From NCBI GenBank assembly GCA_965204565.1, contig CBDBEU010000005.1, positions 620,001-684,000 of the forward strand: a DNA stretch of 64,000 nucleotides, read 5' to 3'. This document shows, one piece after another, positions 47,262 through 56,227 of the stretch (within the stretch, counting starts at the first letter, position 1; each line of letters begins with the position of its first letter). A program made the translations under genes and the position numbers. The DNA is from CBDBEU01 sp965204565 (GTDB lineage: Bacteria; Pseudomonadota; Alphaproteobacteria; Rhizobiales; TMED25). Under the pieces are notes generated by a model. That model had not been told where the DNA came from. It did no database searches and was given only the letters and a program-made list of their open reading frames with translations.

Positions 47262-48632
47262 CTAGGCCGGAGTAAAGGTGTGATCGGTGCTCGTTCCGGC
47301 AATGCGTCCGGTCAGGCTGTTGGCGCCGGAGGCGGTTATGTCAACCTCGACAATTTCGCCCATGAAAGCCTGGGGTGCGTCGACATGGACGGCTTGAAGA
47401 TAGGGAGAGCGTCCGGCCAGTTGTCCGTCGCGACGACCTTTACGGTCGAGAAGAATCGCAAGCTTGCGGCCCACACTGGCTGTGTTGAAGACCATCTGCT
47501 GGGTGTTGAGGAGTTCCTGGAGGCGCTGCAGACGCTCGGACTTTTCCGTTTCGTCAACTTGATCGGCAAGGTCGGCTGCCGGCGTTCCGGGGCGCGGCGA
47601 GTATTTGAACGAGTAGGCTTGCGCGTAATTTGCTTCACGCGCCAGTTCCAGCGTCTGAGAGAAGTCGGATTCTGTCTCGCCCGGAAATCCGACGATGAAA
47701 TCGCCGGATAGCGCCAGATCTGCACGAACTGAGCGAATGGCATCGACGGTGGCGAGGTATTGGCGCGCGGTGTGACGCCGGTTCATGGCGGCGAGGATGG
47801 TATCGGAGCCAGACTGCACGGGCAGATGCAGATAGGGCATGACCACATCCAGATCACGATGGGCTGCGATGAGTTCATCATCCACATCGCGCGGGTGGCT
47901 GGTGGTGTAGCGCAGACGGTCAAGACCATTGAGTTTTGCGAGATGGAACAGAAGGCGCCCGAGAGACCAGGTGCGCCCGTCCGGGCCTTCACCATGAAAT
48001 GCGTTAACGTTTTGACCGAGAAGTATGATTTCGCGTGCGCCCTCATCCACCAGCCGTTGGGCTTCCTGTTCGATTGATGTAACTGAGCGCGAGTATTCCG
48101 TGCCACGAGTGTAGGGAACAACGCAGAAAGTGCAGAACTTGTCGCATCCTTCTTGAACGGTGAGAAAGGCTGTAGGCGACCGCTTCAAGCTTTGTGACCG
48201 GACACCGGACAGGACCGCGAACTTGCCCTCCACCGGGAATTCTGTATCGACGACGCTTGTGCCGTTGTCAGCGACTTTGGCTGCCAGCGCGCCCAGCCGA
48301 TGATAGGCTTGGGGGCCGACAACGATGTCGATGACCGGAGCCCGGAGGGCCATTTCCTCGCCTTCCGCCTGGGCCACGCAACCAGCAACGGCGATCAAGG
48401 TCGATTTTCCTTCCGCAGCGCGCTGATCTTTGAGCTGACGCAGACGGCCAATTTCCGAATAGATTTTTTCAGCGGCCTTTTCACGGATGTGACATGTGTT
48501 GAGAACGACCATATCCGCATCGTTGGGCCGTTCGGTAGATGCATATCCATGCGCTTCAAGGGCTTCGGTCATGCGCGCGGAATCATACACGTTCATCTGA
48601 CAGCCATATGTCTTGACGAAGACTTTTTTCAT
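47262..48632 (-). CDS. miaB: tRNA-2-methylthio-N6-dimethylallyladenosine synthase
   Basis: Radical-SAM methylthiotransferase that makes ms2i6A37 in tRNA. Three N-terminal cluster cysteines are seen: TYGCQMN (C11), NTCHIREKA (C47) and [12 protein letters not shown]; the radical-SAM motif is [10 protein letters not shown]-terminal TRAM domain ([25 protein letters not shown]) ends the protein. The start is ATG 48632 ([10 protein letters not shown]), 456 residues. Confidence 0.95.
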   Translation of the reverse strand: MKKVFVKTYGCQMNVYDSARMTEALEAHGYASTERPNDADMVVLNTCHIREKAAEKIYSEIGRLRQLKDQRAAEGKSTLIAVAGCVAQAEGEEMALRAPVIDIVVGPQAYHRLGALAAKVADNGTSVVDTEFPVEGKFAVLSGVRSQSLKRSPTAFLTVQEGCDKFCTFCVVPYTRGTEYSRSVTSIEQEAQRLVDEGAREIILLGQNVNAFHGEGPDGRTWSLGRLLFHLAKLNGLDRLRYTTSHPRDVDDELIAAHRDLDVVMPYLHLPVQSGSDTILAAMNRRHTARQYLATVDAIRSVRADLALSGDFIVGFPGETESDFSQTLELAREANYAQAYSFKYSPRPGTPAADLADQVDETEKSERLQRLQELLNTQQMVFNTASVGRKLAILLDRKGRRDGQLAGRSPYLQAVHVDAPQAFMGEIVEVDITASGANSLTGRIAGTSTDHTFTPA

Positions 48633-48735
48633 GGTGCTCTGGACGCCCGTGCAAATTTGAACAGGGTCTCTACCTTTTTGCGCATAATGGTGCAATTGAA
48701 TGTGGTGTGTGCTGGACGTGCAAATTGCCGCGCCA

Positions 48736-49566
48736 TCATTGTGTCATCGCGATCGCCCGTGAGCTGCGGATCGCTTGGTCGGGGCGTACCGGCCGGCCGA
48801 GCAGAGTGCTGAGAAAACCTGCCCGCACCCGTGCTTCGCAATGTGCCGCCATATGCTTTCGGTCGGCGAAATCATCGAGTGCCACCGGATCGTGCAGAAC
48901 AATCTTCACGTCTATGGGCCCTGAGCACAGTATTTCCCAGATATGCGAGACCATCGACATATCCCCATACCAGGCGAATTTCGGGCGCATGGAACGATCT
49001 ATCGGCAAGCCATGCAGCCGGGCATAGACCAATGACAAAGGCTGCACGCGAACCATATGCTCTCCATCCGGCCGATAGGACGCCACTGCAAACAATGAGG
49101 TGCGGAAAGGCAATATCCTGTTGCCATCGCTTGATGTGCCTTCTGCGAACAAGACGATGCGGTCGCCAGCATCCAGGCGCATCTCGATTGCGTTCTTTGC
49201 ATCCACGGTCTGTCTGCGCCGTTCGCGGTTGACGAAAACAGTGCGCTGAAGCCGGGCCATAGTGCCAAATCCAGGCCAGCTGGCGACTTCCTGCTTGGCA
49301 ATGAAGCTGAGCTCGCCAACCGCGCTCAGGACCATTATGTCAAGCCAAGAAACGTGGTTTGCCGCGATGAGAACCGGGCCGGCTGTCAGGTGTCCCTCAA
49401 TGTCGAGCTTGATACCGAGTAAGCGTACAAGCGCGCGATGATACAAATGCGGCAATGCGCCGGCACGGGCAGGCCAAAAACGTATGGCCAGCATTTGCGG
49501 GATAGCCAGTAATGCCAGCAGCAGGGCGACGGCCAGGATAGTCATCACTGCCTTTACCGCTCGCAA
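48736..49566 (-). CDS. 1-acyl-sn-glycerol-3-phosphate acyltransferase family protein
   Basis: PlsC-type acyltransferase, making phosphatidic acid or a related lipid in the inner membrane. An N-terminal membrane helix ([21 protein letters not shown]) is followed by the catalytic NHVSWLD (H-x4-D), the VFVNRERR stretch and [13 protein letters not shown]. 276 residues. It lies between fur and miaB, a position where rhizobia carry such an acyltransferase. The true acyl acceptor is not certain; ornithine-lipid acyltransferases look similar. Confidence 0.88.
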   Translation of the reverse strand: MRAVKAVMTILAVALLLALLAIPQMLAIRFWPARAGALPHLYHRALVRLLGIKLDIEGHLTAGPVLIAANHVSWLDIMVLSAVGELSFIAKQEVASWPGFGTMARLQRTVFVNRERRRQTVDAKNAIEMRLDAGDRIVLFAEGTSSDGNRILPFRTSLFAVASYRPDGEHMVRVQPLSLVYARLHGLPIDRSMRPKFAWYGDMSMVSHIWEILCSGPIDVKIVLHDPVALDDFADRKHMAAHCEARVRAGFLSTLLGRPVRPDQAIRSSRAIAMTQ

Positions 49567-49607
49567 GAGGGCTCTCCCCGCGCTCGCAAAAACTGCCTTG
49601 TCACCGG

Positions 49608-50078
49608 TCAGTCTTTCGAGGTCTTGCGATTGAGTGGTACACCGTAAAGCTCAAGGCGGTGATCGACGAGCCGGTAGCCCAGTTCGCGTGCAACGATTTC
49701 CTGAAGACGCTCGATATCCTCATTTCGAAATTCGATGATCTTGCCGGAATTGATGTCGATCAGGTGGTCGTGATGTTCTTCAGAAACCTGCTCATAGCGG
49801 GATCGGCCATCGCGAAAATCGTGACGCTCCAGAATTCCCGCATCTTCAAACAACCTTACTGTGCGGTAGACGGTGGCAATGGAAATGCGCTCGTCAATGG
49901 CTGCGGCGCGCCGATGCACTTCCTCGACATCGGGATGGTCACCTGAATCGGTCAGTACGCGTGCGACCACGCGACGCTGGTCGGTCATGCGCATGCCCAT
50001 CCGGGCACACAACTCCTCAAGCTGCTTTATGGCGCTGATGTCGGAAATTTCTGCCTCCACGCGCCCACAGGCGTTCAC
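49608..50078 (-). CDS. Fur family metalloregulator (Fur/Mur type)
   Basis: Winged-helix repressor that senses iron or, in many rhizobia, manganese (then called Mur). The DNA-binding part is CARMGMRMTDQRRVVARVL with IATVYRTVRLFEDAGIL, and the metal sites are in HHDHLIDINSGKIIEF with the upstream His/Glu residues. No CxxC structural zinc pair is present in the C-terminus. The first in-frame start is GTG 50078, a second GTG lies at 50060; neither has a good ribosome binding site. Which metal it senses cannot be decided from sequence. Confidence 0.88.
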   Translation of the reverse strand: MNACGRVEAEISDISAIKQLEELCARMGMRMTDQRRVVARVLTDSGDHPDVEEVHRRAAAIDERISIATVYRTVRLFEDAGILERHDFRDGRSRYEQVSEEHHDHLIDINSGKIIEFRNEDIERLQEIVARELGYRLVDHRLELYGVPLNRKTSKD

Positions 50079-50099
50079 TGATTAAAGAGTTTAGGAATC

Positions 50100-50626
50100 T
50101 CAGGCGCCCGCGTCCACCAAATGGCGTAGGTCACGACACATGATGATCGCATCGTCATCTTGGCCTGTACCATGGTCATGCGATCGCCGCGCGGTTTTGG
50201 TGAAGTCACAGCGTTGACAGGGTGCGCGTGCTGCGGTGTTGACAGCTGCGACTTCCAGAAAAAACGCGCCAGCTGAGCGGCCTGCCGCTGTTTTACACGC
50301 ATATTCTACCAGAGCTGTCCCTATGCCGTGCCGCTCAAGCCCGTGGAATGCCGCACGTGTCAGAATTTCAGCCTCACCGGCTGCGGTCCGCGCAATGATC
50401 AATCCGGCAAGCTTTTTCCCCGGCATTTCCGATTCGGCAATGAGAGTGAATACTACCGGATCTTCAAAAAACGCCGAGATTCTGCTTTCGCTCCAACCAC
50501 GATCAAACCGGAAGCATGAAGACTGGCGATGTCTGCAATGTCGCCCACAATAGCAGCCCGCAGGGCAAACTCTTTCCTGCCGGTCTGTGGGCTGGAATCA
50601 GATTGGTCCGCCACGTTTTCAGTCAT
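50100..50626 (-). pseudogene. rimI: Ribosomal protein S18 alanine N-acetyltransferase-like, one frameshift
   Basis: RimI-type GNAT enzyme, normally encoded after tsaB. The start MTENVADQSD at 50626 overlaps the tsaB stop, and the N-terminus reads LRAAIVGDIADIASLHASG in one frame. From about 50505 the family homology continues one base out: FDRGWSESRISAFFEDPVVFTLIAE, then MPGKKLAGLIIARTAAGEAEIL, HGIGTALVEYACK, GAFFLEVAAVNTAARA and DDAIIMCRDL. The shift lies in the GGTTTGATC stretch, where one extra T would restore the frame. The C-terminal part alone (from 50426) lacks the first strands and helix. Either a fresh pseudogene or a sequence error. Confidence 0.8.
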
Positions 50627-51314
50627 CGGGCTTCGCCCGCAATGGCCCGGCTTGAGGCAGCCTGGCGTCTGGCGCACGAATATAGAGTGGTTCGGGCGGG
50701 CAGTGGACTGGATCGCACCCGGCTGCGAACCGCGCCAGCAAACCGGCGCTGGGCCTGGCAGGTGGCCGGGCTTGCGCATCACGCCCGGCCTTGTGGGCAG
50801 CACTCACAAGAGCCGGCGCACCCGAGCCGATCACCATGCTGCGGCCGGGCCTGATGAGAAGCGCAGCGTTTTCCGGGGTGAGCAATAGCGGTGGCTCGAC
50901 AAATTCCAGATCACCTCCAAGCACGCTGACATAGAGCTCATTGCGGCGTGCATCGATGGCGATGATGCGAGGGCCTTCGCCCGGATGGTCCTGGGTGTCA
51001 CTGGCGGCGACGAGTTCAAAGGCGGTGATGCCGATCGCGTCGGCATCAAGCGCAAGTGCAAGGCCGCGCACCACCGCAAGCCCCACTCTGAGGCCGGTAA
51101 ACGTGCCGGGGCCTCGAATCGCAGCGAAGCGGGATATGTCCCCAGGTTTCACCGATGCCTGGTCGAGCACGGTTGAGACGATGCCGAACAGCGCTTCGCC
51201 GTGACCGCGCGCCATTTTCTGCTGATGCTGCGCACACAACTCACCGTCCTCACCTCCCTGCCAAAGGGCGGCGGCGCAGATGTCGGACGCGGTGTCAATT
51301 GAAAGCGTCAGCAC
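50619..51314 (-). CDS. tsaB: tRNA threonylcarbamoyladenosine biosynthesis protein TsaB
   Basis: Partner of TsaD in making t6A37 in tRNA; an ASKHA-fold protein without catalytic activity of its own. Marks are LTLSIDTASDICAAALW at the start, HGEALFGIVSTVLDQA, and the typical AIRGPGTFTGLRVGLAVVRGLALAL. I used GTG 51314 because the family begins just there; the longer frame to 51443 overlaps nfuA. 231 residues. It overlaps rimI by eight bases and lies 38 bases after nfuA. Confidence 0.92.
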   Translation of the reverse strand: MLTLSIDTASDICAAALWQGGEDGELCAQHQQKMARGHGEALFGIVSTVLDQASVKPGDISRFAAIRGPGTFTGLRVGLAVVRGLALALDADAIGITAFELVAASDTQDHPGEGPRIIAIDARRNELYVSVLGGDLEFVEPPLLLTPENAALLIRPGRSMVIGSGAPALVSAAHKAGRDAQARPPARPSAGLLARFAAGCDPVHCPPEPLYIRAPDARLPQAGPLRAKPDD

Positions 51315-51352
51315 AGTCGTTATCGGCTGCTCAAAATACGCAGGGGTGCGGC

Positions 51353-51913
51353 TCAGACGGGCCGGACTTCCTCGACCTCGGGCAGGAAGTGACGCAGAAG
51401 ATTTTCGATGCCGTGCTTGAGGGTCATGGTTGAACTCGGGCAACCAGCGCAGGCACCTCGCATATGGAGAAACACGACGCCTTCTGAAAATCCACGGAAG
51501 ATGATGTCACCGCCATCCTGCGCCACAGCCGGGCGCACCCGGGTTTCAATCAACTCCTTGATGGTCGAGACGGTATCGGCATCAGATTCATCAAAAAACT
51601 CTTCGGCCGCGGCCCCATCAGGAGCGGCATCACTCAACAGAGTGGGATCATCGGACAGGTAGTGGTCCATGATGGCGCCGAGAATTGCGGGCTTGAGGTG
51701 TTGCCACTCTCCGTCATTCTTGGTGACTGCGATGAAGTCGTCCGCAAGGTAAACGCCAGACACACTTTCGATTTCGAACAAGCGCGAGGCCAGAGGAGAT
51801 TCGGCGGCGTCGGCCCCGTCGCGATAGTCACGCGTTGTGCCGTCGAGCACGCTGTGCCCGGGCAGGAATTTCATGGTCGCCGGGTTCGGTGTGGTTTCGG
51901 TCTGAATAAACAT
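51353..51913 (-). CDS. Fe-S cluster carrier NfuA/NifU-like
   Basis: Scaffold/carrier for [4Fe-4S] clusters. The N-terminal NFU domain begins MFIQTETTPNPATMKFLPG, and the C-terminal NifU domain has IKELIETRVRPAVAQDGGDI and the cluster-binding CAGCPSSTMTLKHGIENLL (CxxC). 186 residues from the ATG at 51913. Likely supplies clusters to enzymes such as MiaB and IspH, also encoded in this window. First gene of the run to lnt. Confidence 0.93.
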   Translation of the reverse strand: MFIQTETTPNPATMKFLPGHSVLDGTTRDYRDGADAAESPLASRLFEIESVSGVYLADDFIAVTKNDGEWQHLKPAILGAIMDHYLSDDPTLLSDAAPDGAAAEEFFDESDADTVSTIKELIETRVRPAVAQDGGDIIFRGFSEGVVFLHMRGACAGCPSSTMTLKHGIENLLRHFLPEVEEVRPV

Positions 51914-52180
51914 GGGCAACACCCGTAAGGTCAACAAATTCAATATATCCGACATTCCCCCCATTGGAACGCCGTTTCGATCATGCTGCCGCTGTTTTGC
52001 ATATGGATCAAGCCTCTCGGGCGGGCCGTGTCGTGGTTCGAGCATCCGGTTCGTGAACCGGGCGCGATTCATGGCCGCCGCAACGGGCCTGAACCGGAAT
52101 TCGGCCTGACCGGCACCCGTCGAGCCGCTTTCGCCCGGGTCTGATCGCCGACACCGTCATGCCGGTATCGCTGGCCGGTA
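51914..52180. other. Spacer upstream of nfuA
   Basis: About 270 bases without a gene. It should hold the promoter for the nfuA-tsaB-rimI run and the outer end of the IS1380 3' remnant. I see no clear promoter boxes or repeats. Confidence 0.4.
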
Positions 52181-52510
52181 CCGCTGACGCACGGAGCCGT
52201 TGGACGGCCGCAAGGATGCGGGGGAACAGAGCGCCGGTGACAGCCGCCCCGGCCTGGCTGGAACGTGACGGCCCGGGCGTGGCGGACGACGCGAGCGCCA
52301 ATCTTGATCAGCTTGAGCTGGAGGCCGGTCGGCCATCTCCTGCGGCAGACCCGCGCCCTGCGGGAAGACACCGGGATTGCAGGCCGATGCGTGAAGCTGA
52401 AGCCGCACCCCGTTCCACGCCATGCCCCTGCAGGAAAGACGCGTCCGATCGATCGCCTGCCTGCCTTCATTCCGGATTTCATCGCCCGGATGTGCGGTAT
52501 TGACAGACGC
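52180..52510 (-). pseudogene. IS1380 family transposase, 3' remnant
   Basis: C-terminal part of an IS1380-type transposase on the minus strand, spread over three frames: IRNEGRQAIDRTRLSCRGMAWNGVRLQLHA and GAGLPQEMAD in one, LKLIKIGARVVRHARAVTFQ in the next, and AAVTGALFPRILAAVQRLRA in a third. It is in the same orientation as the 5' remnant at 54179-54540, with the caspase/ankyrin gene between the two. The central catalytic part is absent. Confidence 0.65.
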
Positions 52511-52566
52511 GAGACCTGTCCGGGACGGGATCGTTGACCCGCGTTCGAAACGACGTGCCGTTTGCC

Positions 52567-53831
52567 TCATTTCCGCGCCCCGTTTTCCCAAAGCCAGTCC
52601 GCTGCGCTTGTATCAACTCTTCTTTCCGCAATGCTCAGCGGTGTGTCGCCCTCATCATTCCGCGCATTGACGTCGGCGCCCCGCGCTTTCAGCCAGCCCA
52701 TCGCGTCAACATGACCCTGCCACGCCGCCTTGTGCATCGGTGTCTCACCATCATTAGCCCGCGCATTGATGTCGGCGCCCTGCGCTTTCAGCCAGCCCAT
52801 CGCGTCAACATCGCCATCTCTCGCCGCCCCGTGCATCGGTGTCTCACCATCATTAGCCCGCGCATTGACGTCGGCGCCCTGCGCTTTCAGCCAGCCCATC
52901 GCGTCAACATCGCCATCTCTCGCCGCCCCGTGCATCGGTGTGTCGCCCTCATCAGTCCGCGCATTGACGTCGGCGCCCTGCGCTTTCAGCCAGCGCATCG
53001 CGTCAACACGACCCCACCCCACCGCCAAGTGCATCGGTGTGTAGCCCTCATTACCCCGCGCATTGATGTCGGCGCCCTGCGCTTTCAGGCCAGCGCATCG
53101 CGATAACGAATGCCCCCGCCGCCTTGTGCATGGCTAGAGTACCATGCTTTTCGTGCATGGCTCTGCCTCCGGCCGCGCCTTCCGCTTCGGCCTTGTTGCG
53201 CTCACCCTTCTCCCGCAAAATCGCCAGTTGCGCCCCCGTCAGAAACCCGGTGTCCGGATAGCCTTTGCCGGCCTGCCACCGCTTCAGGGCGGCGCGGTTT
53301 TGTCGCCCGAATTTTCCATCGATCCCGTCAAGCCGGAACGCCTCCGCGTCCAGCGCAAACCGGACGAGTTCATAGTCATCCGTCTCAAGGTCAAGCGCAT
53401 TTTCAACAGCTTCCGGGGCCTTGAGCCTGGCGATTTGCAGGCGCTAAATGCGCGTAGGCGTTGTCCGGAAAATGCTTGATGACCACCTCAAACGCCTCCG
53501 GAGTTCCAAGCTTCTCGGCAGCCTCATAGGCCCGCGCGGCGGATTGCTCCGCCAACGCCGCCGATCCGGCCCCAGCAACCGCTCGCCTGAACTCCTGAAG
53601 CCCGTTTTCCAGCGCTTCCTCATCGGTGTTTTCCAGACTGGTGGCTGCAAATCCCGGACGCGCCGGTGCAGTTCCCATATCGGCCGCATCATTCAGTGGA
53701 TTGGCCGGCCGCGACGTATGCGCGTAATCGGAATTACCGATCACCAGCGCCACCCGTTCGGACGCCCGGGCGGGATGTGCAAGCACTCCCGCCAACATGA
53801 AACCGACGACAATCAGAATACGACAGGCCAT
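52567..53831 (-). pseudogene. Exported caspase-like / peptidoglycan-binding-like / ankyrin-repeat protein, decayed
   Basis: One gene on the minus strand read over three frames. From ATG 53831 (preceded by AAGGGGA): signal peptide MACRILIVVGFMLAGVLAHPARA, then the start of a C14 caspase-like domain (ERVALVIGNSDYAHT, NPLNDAADM, ENTDEEALENGLQEFRRAV). The domain breaks off there and passes to AARAYEAAEKLGTPEAFEVVIKHFPDNAYA, a linker found after such domains, so the catalytic His and Cys are deleted. After a one-base shift near 53448 follows a peptidoglycan-binding-1-like fold (YELVRFALDAEAF, IDGKFGRQNRAALKRWQAGKG, TGFLTGAQL). It continues in frame into ankyrin text (AMHKAAGAFVIAMRW); an extra C near 53094 shifts it into five ankyrin repeats ending at 52567. 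The intact ancestor would have been a secreted caspase-ankyrin protein. Confidence 0.7.
52660..53080 (-). repeat. 99-base ankyrin-coding tandem repeats
   Basis: Four to five tandem units of 99 bases, each encoding a 33-residue ankyrin repeat with the text DAMGWLKAQGADVNAR and TPMHGAAR. Neighbouring units are almost identical at DNA level, which points to recent duplication or gene conversion. The array is coding, not a CRISPR. Confidence 0.85.
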
Positions 53832-53986
53832 GACAATCCCCTTGTGTTCATAAAGTGCCAGTTCAACTGCACCCGCGACCGTTTCCTGCGGGTTTGGTTT
53901 TTCAAACGGCGGGATTATACCCGGCGTCCCTGAGAACCTGAATTTGTTGTCTTGACCTTCGGGTCTGGAACGATTCAGGTGTGTTC

Positions 53987-54118
53987 ATGATACGTCCCAA
54001 CTTCCTCTCCGTGGCAGAGCGCCGCGAATTTGAGGTCTGTGTGCGCCGTCAGCGCGAGGACCACGTCATTGCGCGGCGAGCGAATGCAATCCTGCTTCTG
54101 GATGACGGGAAATCCTGA
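53987..54118 (+). pseudogene. IS630 family transposase N-terminal fragment
   Basis: A 43-codon frame reading MIRPNFLSVAERREFEVCVRRQRE then VIARRANAILLLDDGKS and TGA. The RRAxAILxLDxGxS text with Cys after the Ser is the start of one IS630 transposase group, so the TGA replaces TGC. Nothing of the catalytic part follows; the IS1380 remnant begins about 60 bases later. Confidence 0.55.
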
Positions 54119-54178
54119 AGAATACCAGTCCAACCGACATTTCCCAAGTGGCCTGCCGCTTTACGGCAAGATCGTCTG

Positions 54179-54540
54179 ATCCGGCCAATCGCCCGAAGAC
54201 CGACTGCCGCAAAAGCCCGGCCACGGAATGCAGACGGTTGTGGACGGTTCGCGGATCTCCGAGAGGGCCGCCGGCAATATCGTTCAATCCCGGGGTCTCG
54301 TTCAACTCCCGGAACGGCAACGGGCCACCGTCGGAACCGATCTTCGAGCCATGGCATTCCAGCCGCACCCGCCAACCGCCCCCGACTGTCGAAACCGCGC
54401 CTGATATCACCCGTTTCGCCTGCACCCTGCGGGCGATCCGTGATCCGCCCCCTACAGCCCACACAACATGCTGAAATATAACATGTTACCGGCTGTCGGA
54501 GGTGCGAAAACGTCACGTTACCCGGGGAATGTGGGTATAT
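54179..54540 (-). pseudogene. IS1380 family transposase, 5' remnant (copy B)
   Basis: Same N-terminal IS1380 segments as copy A (RLECHGSKIGSDGGPLPFRELNET, LNDIAGGPLGDPRT, GLLRQSVFGRLAGSDD), in the same orientation, ending at the outer sequence CCCACATTCCCCGGGTAACG (54515-54534). It is cut off about 100 residues into the protein. It sits directly downstream of uspA. Confidence 0.75.
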
Positions 54541-54572
54541 AGGAGACGGCACGCCCTGCTACCGGCCGTGGT

Positions 54573-55079
54573 TCAGGCGAGTGCCTCAATCTCTTCATCG
54601 GACAAATCGCCCGGAACAATGGTGATCGGTATGGGAAACGTTCCGGCACCTGCGCCTGCGAACAGAGAGACCAGCGGTCCAGGCCCCTCGTCCTGGGTGC
54701 CGGCCCCCAGGACGAGCAGCGCGATGTCGTTGTCCTCTTGAATCAGACGGACCACTTCCTGAGTCGCCTGGCCTTCGCGGATCACCAGCTCGGGAGATTG
54801 CCCCATCGTATTTTCGACAAAGCCGGAGTAAGTATCGAGAACGCGCCGTGCTCCGGATTCGGCTTCCTTGCGCATCACCTGTTCAACCCCGAGCCAATGC
54901 TGGAAATCGGCGGGACTGATCATTTTCAGCAGCACCAGTCTGCCCCCGGTGTGAAGCGCCCGGCGGCTGGCATAGCGAAGTGCGCGTTCGCATTCTTCGG
55001 TGTCATCGACGACCACAAGGAACTTGCGCTTCTGGTCGCCCAGATAGCCCTTGGTGCGTCGGCTTGATTCGGAGCTCAT
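54573..55079 (-). CDS. Universal stress protein (UspA family)
   Basis: A 168-residue cytoplasmic UspA-fold protein. The first strand is RKFLVVVDDTEECERALRYASRRA, and the C-terminal part has DIALLVLGAGTQDEGPGPLVSLFAGAGAGTFPIPITIVPG; the ATP-binding GxxGxxxxxxxxxG spacing is not well kept. A UspA gene beside trpS is usual in rhizobia. It starts 52 bases after the end of trpS. Confidence 0.88.
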   Translation of the reverse strand: MSSESSRRTKGYLGDQKRKFLVVVDDTEECERALRYASRRALHTGGRLVLLKMISPADFQHWLGVEQVMRKEAESGARRVLDTYSGFVENTMGQSPELVIREGQATQEVVRLIQEDNDIALLVLGAGTQDEGPGPLVSLFAGAGAGTFPIPITIVPGDLSDEEIEALA

Positions 55080-55130
55080 CCTGGTGATGGTGCCAGTTGC
55101 CTATCGGTCATCGCAAGCGGTTTCACTGCA

Positions 55131-56153
55131 TCAGGCTCCAACGAACCCGGCGATGCGCTTGGTTTGAGAGACAATGGGGCCCGCAATAGCGCGTGCGCGC
55201 TCGGCACCGTCGGCCAGAATACGGTCGATTTCAGTTGGGTCGGCATTCAGCCGCCTCATCTCGGCGCCGATCGGTCCGATCTGTGAGACCACCAGGTCCG
55301 CAAGCGCGCTCTTGAACCTGGAGAACTGAGCGCCGCCATATTCGCCAAGAACGTCGGAACGTTCCAGATCGGCCAGACCTCCATACAAACCGACCAGATT
55401 CGCAGCTTCGGGCCGGTCTGCGAGGCCGTCAATCTCGCTCGGCAATGGTTCAGGGTCGGTCTTGGCTTTGCGGATCTTGAGCGCAATTGCATCAGCTTCA
55501 TCGGTCAGGTTGATGCGGCTCATGTCTGAGGCATCGGAACTGGACATTTTCTTGGTACCGTCGCGCAACGACATGACGCGGGGCACGGGGCCGGTAATCA
55601 AGGGTTCGGGCAGTGGAAAGAATTCACACTCCAGCCCACATTTCTCAATCGATTCAGCAAAATCGGTGTTGAATTTCTGGGCAATGTCTCGAGCGAGCTC
55701 CAGATGCTGCTTCTGGTCTTCGCCGACCGGTACGTGGGTGGCTTGATAGGCAAGAATGTCGGCAGCCATGAGGGCGGGATAGGCGAACAGTCCGACAGAT
55801 GCGTTTTCGCGATGCTTGCCGGCCTTTTCCTTGAACTGGGTCATGCGGTTGAGCCAGCCCATGCGCGCGACACAGTTGAAGATCCAGGCCAATTCGGCGT
55901 GTTCGGGCACCTGACTCTGGTTGAACACGATGTGGCGGACCGGGTCGATGCCGGAGGCAAGAAAGCCAGCAGTCACTTCCCGGGTGCGCCGGGCGAGGAT
56001 TTCGGGATCCTGCCAGGTGGTGATGGCGTGCAGATCAACGACGCAATAGATGCAGTCATGGGTCTCCTGCAACGTCACGAAGCGCATGATGGCGCCAAGA
56101 TAGTTGCCGAGATGGAGATCGCCCGAGGGCTGAATACCTGAAAATACCCGCAT
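55131..56153 (-). CDS. trpS: Tryptophanyl-tRNA synthetase
   Basis: Class I aminoacyl-tRNA synthetase charging tRNA-Trp. The HIGH-like motif is in [19 protein letters not shown], and the KMSKS-like motif is [18 protein letters not shown] and [18 protein letters not shown] are family-typical. 340 residues from the ATG at 56153; the longer frame to 56213 has no family match. Confidence 0.95.
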   Translation of the reverse strand: MRVFSGIQPSGDLHLGNYLGAIMRFVTLQETHDCIYCVVDLHAITTWQDPEILARRTREVTAGFLASGIDPVRHIVFNQSQVPEHAELAWIFNCVARMGWLNRMTQFKEKAGKHRENASVGLFAYPALMAADILAYQATHVPVGEDQKQHLELARDIAQKFNTDFAESIEKCGLECEFFPLPEPLITGPVPRVMSLRDGTKKMSSSDASDMSRINLTDEADAIALKIRKAKTDPEPLPSEIDGLADRPEAANLVGLYGGLADLERSDVLGEYGGAQFSRFKSALADLVVSQIGPIGAEMRRLNADPTEIDRILADGAERARAIAGPIVSQTKRIAGFVGA

Positions 56154-56227
56154 TGTTCGTGCCGTGATTGCCACCAAATCCTGCCGCGGCGGGTTATGCC
56201 CAACCCAGGTCAAGCTGGCAAGCGTGC

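Noticed and set aside
52660..53080. Regular 99-base repeats that could suggest a CRISPR or other non-coding array
   Set aside because: The units are contiguous without spacers and encode ankyrin repeats in one open frame.
42609..54540. The 370-base sequence shared by 42609-42990 and 54179-54540 looked at first like a new dispersed non-coding repeat
   Set aside because: On the minus strand both copies translate into the N-terminus of an IS1380 transposase, so they are truncated IS copies.
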